Shown here piece by piece: positions 55,681-64,000 of a DNA stretch of 64,000 bases (positions are counted from its first letter, which is position 1; each line of letters starts with the position of its first letter). The stretch is taken from contig NC_068938.1 of assembly GCF_016801865.2 (NCBI RefSeq), positions 1,922,001 through 1,986,000 on the forward strand, in the 5' to 3' direction. This stretch comes from Culex pipiens pallens (Eukaryota; Arthropoda; Insecta; Diptera; Culicidae). The notes beneath the pieces are model-generated. The model did not search any database, had not been told where the DNA came from, and worked only from the letters and a program-made list of their open reading frames with translations. The translations under genes were made by a program, and so were the position numbers.

Positions 55681-57774
55681 AATATGGCTGTCAAAGTTCA
55701 TCATTTTCAAAATTCAGCTCATCCATGATCCCCAAAACCACTTTTGGATCGATCTGGCCACTTTGGGACCGGTTCCCGGTACTCCGGTGAAATCCGGAAT
55801 AAGGCAAATTACGGGATTATTTCTGAACAATTTTTGACTGGGCAATATGGGTGTCAAAGTTCATCATTTTCAAAATTTAGCTCATCCATGATCCCCAGAA
55901 CCACTTTTGGATCGATCTGGCCACTTTGGGACCGGTTCCCGGTACTCCGGTGGAACCCGGAATATGGCAAATTACGGGATTATTTCTGAATATTTTTTGG
56001 CATAGCAATATGGATGTCAAAGTTCATCATTTTCAAAATCAAGCTCATCCATGATCCCCAAAACCACTTTTGGACCGATCTGGCCACTTTGGGACCGGTT
56101 CCCGGTACTCCGGTGGAACCCGGAATATGGCAAATTACGGGATTATTTCTGAATATTTTTTGGTATAGCAATATAGATGTCAAAGTTCATCATTTTCAAA
56201 ATCAAGCTCATCCATGATCCCAATACCACTTTTGGACCGATCTGGCCACTTTGGGACCGGTTCCCGGTACTCCGGTGGAACCCGGAATAAGGCAAATTAC
56301 GGGATTATTTCTGAACAATTTTTGACAGGGCAATATGGGTGTCAAAGTTAATCATTTTCAAAATCAAGCTCATCCATGATCCCCAGAACCACTTTTGGAC
56401 CGATCTGGCCACTTCGGGACCGGTTCCCGGTACTCCGGTGGAACCCGGAATATGGCAAATTACGGGATTATTTCTGAATATTTTTTGGCATAGCAATATG
56501 GGTGTCAAAGTTCATCATTTTCAAAATCAAGCTCATCCATGATCCCCAAAACCACTTTTGGACCGATCTGGCCACTTTGGGACCGGTTCCCGGTACTCCG
56601 GTGGAACCCGGAATAAGGCAAATTACGGGATTATTTCTGAACAATTTTTGACAGGGCAATATGGGTGTCAAAGTTCATCATTTTCAAAATCAAGCTCATC
56701 CATGATCCCCAGAACCACTTTTGGATCGATCTGGCCACTTTGGGACCGGTTCCCGGTACTCCGGAGAAACCCGGAATAAGGCAAATTATTTCTGAACAAT
56801 TTTTGATTATTTCTGAACAATTTTTGACTAAGCAATATGGGTGTCAAAGTTCATCATTTTCAAAATTTAGCTCATCCATGATACCCAGAACCACTTTTGG
56901 ATCGATCTGGCCACTTTGGGACCGGTTCCCGGTACTCCGGTGGAACCCGGAATATGGCAAATTACGGGATTATTTCTGAATAATTTTTCACAGGCAATAT
57001 GGGTGTCAAAGTTCATCATTTTCAATACAAAGCTCATCCATGATCCCCAGAACCACTTTTGGACCGATCTGGCCACTTCGGGACCGGTTCCCGGTACTCC
57101 GGTGGAACCCGGAATATGGCAAATTACGGGATTATTTCTGATTTTTTTTTGGCATAGCAATATGGATGTCAAAGTTCATCATTTTCAAAATCAAGCTCAT
57201 CCATGATCCCCAAAACCACTTTTGGACCGATCTGGCCACTTTGGGACCGGTTCCCGGTACTCCGGTGGAACCCGGAATATGGCAAATTACGGGATTATTT
57301 CTGAACAATTTTTGACAGGGCAATATGGGTGTCAAAGTTCATCATTTTCAAAATCAAGCTCATCCATGATCCCCAGAACCACTTTTGGATCGATCTGGCC
57401 ACTTTGGGACCGGTTCCCGGTACTCCGGAGAAACCCGGAATAAGGCAAATTACGGGATTATTTCTGAACAATTTTTGACTAAGCAATATGGGTGTCAAAG
57501 TTCATCATTTTCAAAATTTAGCTCATCCATGATCCCCAGAACCACTTTTGGATCGATCTGGCCACTTTGGGACCGGTTCCCGGTACTCCGGTGGAACCCG
57601 GAATAAGGCAAATTACGGGATTATTTCTGAACAATTTTTGACAGGGAAATATGGGTGTCAAAGCTCATCATTTTCAAAACAAAGCTCATCCATGATCCCC
57701 AGAACCACTTTTGGACCGATCTGGCCACTTTGGGACCGGTTCCCGGTACTCTGGTGGAACTCGGAATATGGCAA
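55677..57774 (+). repeat. 163-bp satellite array, left (about 13 units)
   Basis: Each unit holds GTCAAAGTTCATCATTTTCA, CTCATCCATGATCCCCA, ACCACTTTTGG, GGGACCGGTTCCCGGTACTC and GGGATTATTTCTGAA. Unit 56780-56830 carries a small internal duplication. Units differ by single-base variants (TGGACCGATC or TGGATCGATC, GGCATAGCAAT or GACAGGGCAAT). Confidence 0.95.
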
Positions 57775-60700
57775 TTATTCAGAAATAATCCCGTAAATTG
57801 CCATATTCCGGGTTCCACCGGAGTACCGGGAACCGGTCCCGAAGGGGCCAGATCGGTCCAAAAGTGGTTTTGGTGATCATGGATGAGCTTTGTTTTGAAA
57901 ATGATGAACTTTGACACCCATATTGCCTGTGAAAAATTATTCAGAAATAATCCCGTAAATTGCCATATTCCGAGTTCCACCGGAGTACCGGGAACCGGTC
58001 CCAAAGTGGCCAGATCGGTCCAAAAGTGGTTCTGGGGATCATGGATGAGCTTGATTTTGAAAATGATGAACTTTGACACCCATATTTCCCTGTCAAAAAT
58101 TGTTCAGAAAAAATCCCGTAATTTCCCTTATTCCGGGTTCCACCGGAGTACCGGGAACCGGTCCCAAAGTGGCCAGATCGGTCCAAAAGTGGTTTTGGGG
58201 ATCATGGATGAGCTTGATTTTGAAAATTATGAACTTTGACACCCATATTTCCCTGTCAAAAATTGTTCAGAAATAATCCCGTAATTTGCCATATTCCGGG
58301 TTCCACCGGAGTACCGGGAACCGGTCCCGAAGGGGCCAGATCGGTCCAAAAGTGGTTTTGGTGATCATGGATGAGCTTTGTTTTGAAAATGATGAACTTT
58401 GACACCCATATTGCCTGTGAAAAATTATTCAGAAATAATCCCGTAAATTGCCATATTCCGAGTTCCACCGGAGTACCGGGAACCGGTCCCAAAGTGGCCA
58501 GATCGGTCCAAAAGTGGTTCTGGGGATCATGGATGAGCTTGATTTTGAAAATGATGAACTTTGACACCCATATTTCCCTGTCAAAAATTGTTCAGAAAAA
58601 ATCCCGTAATTTCCCTTATTCCGGGTTCCACCGGAGTACCGGGAACCGGTCCCAAAGTGGCCAGATCGGTCCAAAAGTGGTTTTGGGGATCATGGATGAG
58701 CTTGATTTTGAAAATTATGAACTTTGACACCCATATTTCCCTGTCAAAAATTGTTCAGAAATAATCCCGTAATTTGCCATATTCCGGGTTCCACCGGAGT
58801 ACCGGGAACCGGTCCCGAAGGGGCCAGATCGGTCCAAAAGTGGTTTTGGTGATCATGGATGAGCTTTGTTTTGAAAATGATGAACTTTGACACCCATATT
58901 GCCTGTGAAAAATTATTCAGAAATAATCCCGTAAATTGCCATATTCCGAGTTCCACCGGAGTACCGGGAACCGGTCCCAAAGTGGCCAGATCGGTCCAAA
59001 AGTGGTTCTGGGGATCATGGATGAGCTTGATTTTGAAAATGATGAACTTTGACACCCATATTTCCCTGTCAAAAATTGTTCAGAAAAAATCCCGTAATTT
59101 CCCTTATTCCGGGTTCCACCGGAGTACCGGGAACCGGTCCCAAAGTGGCCAGATCGATCCAAAAGTGGTTCTGGGGATCATGGATGAGCTAAATTTTGAA
59201 AATGATGAACTTTGACACCCATATTGCCCAGTCAAAAATTGTTCAGAAATAATCCCGTAATTTGCCATATTCCGGATTTCACCGGAGTACCGGGAACCGG
59301 TCCCAAAGTGGCCAGATCGGTCCAAAAGTGGTTTTGGGGATCATGGATGAGCTTAATTTTGAAAATGATGAACTTTGACATCCATATTGCTATGCCAAAA
59401 AATATTCAGAAATAATCCCGTAATTTGCCATATTCCGGGTTCCACCGGAGTACCGGGAACCGGTCCCAAAGTGGCCAGATCGATCCAAAAGTGGTTCTGG
59501 GGATCATGGATGAGCTTGATTTTGAAAATGATGAACTTTGACACCCATATTTCCCAGTCAAAAATTGTTCAGAAATAACCCCGCAATTTGCCATATTCCG
59601 AGTTCCACCGGAGTACCGGGAACCGGTCCCAAAGTGGCCAGATCGGTCCAAAAGTGGTTTTGGGGATCATGGATGAGCTTGATTTTGAAAATGATGAACT
59701 TTGACACCCATATTTCCCTGTCAAAAATTGTTCAGAAAAAATCCCGTAATTTCCCTTATTCCGGGTTCCACCGGAGTACCGGGAACCGGTCCCAAAGTGG
59801 CCAGATCGGTCCAAAAAAGGTTTTGGGGATCATGGATGAGCTTGATTTTGAAAATGATGAACTTTGACACCCATATTTCCCTGTCAAAAATTGTTCAGAA
59901 ATAATCCCGTAATTTGCCATATTCCGGGTTCCACCGGAGTACCGGGAACCGGTCCCAAAGTGGCCAGATCGGTCCAAAAGTGGTTTTGGGGATCATGGAT
60001 GAGCTTGATTTTGAAAATGATGAACTTTGACATCCATATTGCTATGCCAAAAAATATTCAGAAATAATCCCGTAATTTGCCATATTCCGGGTTCCACCGG
60101 AGTACCGGGAACCGGTCCCAAAGTGGCCAGATCGATCCAAAAGTGGTTCTGGGGATCATGGATGAGCTTGATTTTGAAAATGATGAACTTTGACACCCAT
60201 ATTTCCCAGTCAAAAATTGTTCAGAAATAACCCCGCAATTTGCCATATTCCGAGTTCCACCGGAGTACCGGGAACCGGTCCCAAAGTGGCCAGATCGGTC
60301 CAAAAGTGGTTTTGGGGATCATGGATGAGCTTGATTTTGAAAATGATGAACTTTGACACCCATATTTCCCTGTCAAAAATTGTTCAGAAAAAATCCCGTA
60401 ATTTCCCTTATTCCGGGTTCCACCGGAGTACCGGGAACCGGTCCCAAAGTGGCCAGATCGGTCCAAAAAAGGTTTTGGGGATCATGGATGAGCTTGATTT
60501 TGAAAATGATGAACTTTGACACCCATATTTCCCTGTCAAAAATTGTTCAGAAATAATCCCGTAATTTGCCATATTCCGGGTTCCACCGGAGTACCGGGAA
60601 CCGGTCCCAAAGTGGCCAGATCGGTCCAAAAGTGGTTTTGGGGATCATGGATGAGCTTGATTTTGAAAATGATGAACTTTGACACCCATATTTCCCTGTC

Positions 60701-61512
60701 AAAAATTGTTCAGAAAAAATCCCGTAATTTGCCTTATTCCGGGTTCCACCGGAGTACCGGGAACCGGTCCCAAAGTGGCCAGATCGGTCCAAAAGTGGTT
60801 TTGGGGATCATGGATGAGCTTGATTTTGAAAATGATGAACTTTGACACCCATATTTCCCTGTCAAAAATTGTTCAGAAAAAATCCCGTAATTTGCCATAT
60901 TCCGGGTTCCACCGGAGTACCGGGAACCGGTCCCAAAGTGGCCAGATCGATCCAAAAGTGGTTCTGGGGATCATGGATGAGCTTGATTTTGAAAATGATG
61001 AACTTTGACACCCATATTTCCCTGTCAAAAATTGTTCAGAAATAATCCCGTAATTTGCCATATTCCGGGTTCCACCGGAGTACCGTGAACCGGTCCCAAA
61101 GTGGCCAGATCGGTCCAAAAGTGGTTTTGGGGATCATGGATGAGCTTGATTTTGAAAATGATGAACTTTGACACCCATATTTCCCTGTCAAAAATTGTTC
61201 AGAAAAAATCCCGTAATTTGCCTTATTCCGGGTTCCACCGGAGTACCGGGAACCGGTCCCAAAGTGGCCAGATCGGTCCAAAAGTGGTTTTGGGGATCAT
61301 GGATGAGCTTGATTTTGAAAATGATGAACTTTGACACCCATATTTCCCTGTCAAAAATTGTTCAGAAAAAATCCCGTAATTTGCCATATTCCGGGTTCCA
61401 CCGGAGTACCGGGAACCGGTCCCAAAGTGGCCAGATCGGTCCAAAAGTGGTTTTGGGGATCATGGATGAGCTTGATTTTGAAAATGATGAACTTTGACAC
61501 CCATATTGCCAT
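57775..61512 (-). repeat. 163-bp satellite array, right, inverted (about 23 units, higher-order repeats)
   Basis: The same monomer in reverse complement. Anchor CCACCGGAGTACCGG occurs at 57815, 57977, 58140 and 58303, a 162-163-bp period. The variant GAAGGGGCC recurs at 57841, 58329 and 58817, exactly 488 bp apart. Later parts repeat every 652 bp (4 units) and 489 bp (3 units). Confidence 0.95.
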
Positions 61513-61906
61513 GATAGAAATAGTTTTATTTCTGACCGTCCCTTGACCGGTTCACTCGGGGTAGGGAACCTGCCCGCTCAATCCGGAATATCCCCGGTGG
61601 TGCAAAATCAATGGTCAGTATTGTCTGTTGGTAGAACAAAGATCGTAACATGAAAAAATGTGTTTTTTTCCAAGATTTCTATTAACAAAATAGTGCGGGA
61701 CCCAAAAATGGCCATTTTTGACCCTGTTTGACCCAGTGACCCACCGGAATATCTCCGGCCACCGGAATATTTCCGGGTTCTGCCGGTCATTTTCGGAAAA
61801 TAGACATTCTAACGAGTCCAACTTATAAAGAAGTATGCAAATTGGTTGAGTTTTCGCTGAGTTATGGCCATTTTAGTGATTCCAATTTCACCCAGGCCTA
61901 TACGGG
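61505..61906 (-). repeat. outer inverted-repeat arm, right
   Basis: Reverse complement of 55282-55680. The last array unit runs into it at GCCATGATAGAAATAGT, mirroring the left junction at 55665-55685. Confidence 0.9.
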
Positions 61907-61910
61907 TTAA

Positions 61911-63851
61911 ACTCGAGATATTTTAATTTGAAAATGTCTGATTTTCAAGAGAAAAGTGTACGGGACCACCGTAACGAAATTCGAAAATTGTTCAAACATA
62001 TGTTTTTTATGTAATTTTTCCCGCTGAACCTGAATCTGTCCTCAGAATTGAGCAAAATTGTAAATTTTGAGTTTTTATGTAAATTTATCATAGAAACCCA
62101 AAATATGGCCAAAAATCGATATTTTCTATTTTATCAACAAACTAAAATAATAAAATTCCCAATAATATTTCTGCAAGGTCGATTCTCCACTTCATTTTGC
62201 GATTTGGACCACTATTCAAGACCACACATTTTCAAAACAGTGCATCGTTTTCAAGTTTCAGGCATTTGAATTGAAAGCACCAAGCAAATTCTTTTTTTAA
62301 CTTTTTGATGAGGCTCCATGATAAGTTTTCACGAAAACACTGGATTTCCTCCGGATTTTTAGAACAAAGTACTGGATATTTTTTTGTTTTTTTTTAAAGG
62401 GCACACGATTTTGAACCAAACTGCATCAGTAACTCAAAAGTGATAAAAATGCATATGGCACAATTAGGCGAACAAAAGCAGTTCAGCCTCTTAAATTTTA
62501 AATTTTGTGTAAAATTATTTTTTCTCAGTGTCATCTTATTAGCCCTCATTTTTCAAATATCTCAGAAAATGTTGGTTTGAAATTAAATGTTAAAAACAAA
62601 AAAACATAAACTTTTGAGAAGCAGAGCTCTTTTCTATATAAACAATCAGGGTCAAGACAAACCTTTTAAAATGACTAGAGGCACTTATTTTGGAACCCTT
62701 TCGAAAGAAATGGTAAAAAACGTTCCCTGAGCAATTTTATGAAAAAAATAACACATAACGATAGAATTACAAAATCTGTTTCAAAACAATGTAAAATCAT
62801 CAGGTTCAAGTCGATTTTACCTATATAAAATGTTTACTTAAATTTTTAAGGTAGTATTTATGAGGAAAATACCAAGTATTTTAATTCTTATTAAGTTGAC
62901 GGTGTGTCTTTGATACAAAAATAATCACATTATTATTGGGGACCACAAAACGATTCGAGTTGACCCGAGTTTTATTTAAATTTAATTAAAATTAGCAATA
63001 TAAAAATGACCACTAAATTATTTATTTGTAACCACTTGCTCCAGGAAAATAACGTACCAACAAACAATGGTAAGTTCAGGTTTAAAGGTGCACAAGCTTA
63101 CTGCTTTATCAGCAATAACTCAGTGAACCAGGGTCACTTTTCAGTTTACATTGAAATTTATCAAACTATCTTCACAACTCGTCACAAATCAAACCTCAAA
63201 TGCACCAATCAAGCCTCCCACATCAGAGCCGGCACTGCTGTAACTCTCAGTAAACTCATAAGCCTCGACAATTTCCATAATTTCACTTTCTGGGTCAACA
63301 CCAACCAATAATAATGGGAGTGGCATATTATTGCACTGGGGCCAGCAAACCCACCACAGGGGCACACATTTTCTCCTGTTTTCGATCATAATCGTGTATA
63401 TAAACGTTGTTTTTCATGCATGGAAAACGGAACCCGCGCCCTCCTCCTCCTTCATTTTCCTCCCATGTCCTCGAGACAATCCGCACATTTACTTCCATAA
63501 CTCACATGTAGGATAAGTACTTGACACAATTTTGGCCAGAGGTCGTACCAGCAGCTGTTGCTAATTTTTGGGTGTTCTCCATATGACGGTGTCCTTTTAA
63601 CGGGAATTTCGTTAAGTTTTCTTTCAATTAGCTTCTATTAATTATTGTTTATATGAAAATATGTAAATATTATAAAAAACCCTTAATTTTCTCACAAATT
63701 CAACAAACTTCAATCCGCTTAAAAACTGTTACCTTAAAAAAAATCTCAAAAAACTAATTTTCCAACCACGTGTTAATAATGGCTCTTTTCCATTTCCGCC
63801 CACTAATAACAAACACAAAAACCACAATCGTGATGATGATGATGGTGTTAG
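61911..63851 (+). other. TOG gene intron, last visible part
   Basis: AT-rich unique sequence with no recognisable repeat or exon, somewhat richer in G+C from about 63180. A CTAATAAC branch-point-like sequence lies near 63803. Confidence 0.5.
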
Positions 63852-64000
63852 GATCGAGACCTTTCTACGGCAATTTACAATCTCGGTCATATCCGGAGCT
63901 GTCCGAGCAGCAGCAGCAGCAGCGGAAGGGTAACAACGGTGGTGCCGGTGGCCAAGGTGGAAAGGCGCACCCTAATGGCAACGGCAATAGTAACGGACGA
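63852..64000 (+). CDS. candidate next exon (open to the window edge)
   Basis: After GTGTTAG the frame starting TCG at 63854 reads SRPFYGNLQSRSYPELSEQ, then polyGln and a Gly/Asn-rich stretch to the window end. The composition looks coding. Its phase (two bases before the first full codon) does not match the phase-0 donor at 53995, so either a small exon lies between, the acceptor is different, or it belongs to another transcript. The polypyrimidine tract is poor. Confidence 0.35.

Larger units (their letters stand above)
55282..61906. mobile_element. 6.6-kb palindromic TIR element with a 163-bp satellite core (piggyBac-like ends?)
   Basis: The two ends are inverted copies beginning CCCGTATAGGCCTGGGTGAA. 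The outer arms, about 400 bp each (55282-55680 and 61505-61906), match closely. Between them lie two head-to-head arrays of the same 163-bp monomer, about 13 units on the left and 23 on the right. TTAA follows the right end (61907-61910); the left flank reads TTCT. CCC ends next to TTAA suggest a piggyBac-type MITE whose left TTAA mutated, but the inverted similarity also runs a few bases beyond the CCC, so the true terminus is uncertain. No transposase. It lies in an intron of the TOG gene. Confidence 0.8.

Noticed and set aside
57883..59215. Three identical 118-codon open frames in the 163-bp array, plus dozens of 67-109-codon frames across 55700-61500 on both strands
   Set aside because: They repeat at exact monomer or higher-order spacing and exist on both strands; the frames follow from the repeat having few stops, with no domain or start context.

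Overview
The window is nuclear DNA of a mosquito, most likely Culex (pipiens complex). This rests on a dipteran-style Fat cadherin gene with GT-AG introns, on a repeat landscape of nested TIR elements and satellite arrays, and on a two-unit tRNA-derived SINE like the Twin family described from Culex pipiens. The species call is inference. There is nothing prokaryotic here.

Two genes lie in tandem on the + strand. The first is the 3' part of fat: five coding exons (9731-9918, 9991-10407, 11206-11722, 33761-39131, 39204-41910), all joined in phase. They encode about 3066 residues: roughly sixteen cadherin junctions, EGF-like repeats, LamG-EGF-LamG, one membrane helix and a ~530-residue cytoplasmic tail. 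The upstream exons lie outside the window. The second gene starts at an ATG at 43534. It encodes an N-terminal TOG/HEAT domain, a long disordered linker and a second TOG domain spread over small exons (52878-53995), and resembles the TOGARAM/crescerin microtubule regulators. It is incomplete at the right edge.

Most of the rest is intron filled with mobile DNA, several insertions being exactly bounded by target-site duplications. (i) 973-8739: a 7.8-kb hAT-like element with TIRs and an 8-bp duplication, holding two Helitron/DINE-like elements with about 31 copies of a 164-bp satellite. (ii) 12261-13137 and 50086-50518: pogo-like MITEs with TA duplications. (iii) 19035-19419: a dimeric tRNA SINE with an 11-bp duplication. 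(iv) 20348-22087: an inverted, single-monomer relative of the satellite elements, split by another TIR element. (v) 28634-31572: a complete ORF1-only Jockey-type retroposon on the minus strand with a 13-bp duplication, an intact 407-codon ORF1 and a good Inr+DPE promoter, itself split by a 1.35-kb foldback element. (vi) 48786-49750: a poly(A) retroposon fragment. (vii) 55282-61906: a 6.6-kb palindromic element whose core is about 36 copies of a 163-bp satellite in two head-to-head arrays with nested 3-mer and 4-mer higher-order repeats.

The two genes are not obviously linked in function. Fat is a planar-polarity and Hippo-pathway receptor; the TOG protein would act on microtubules. The most unusual material is intronic: both transcription units would carry TE-derived satellite or long foldback sequence in their pre-mRNA, so long double-stranded RNA hairpins are a testable possibility.
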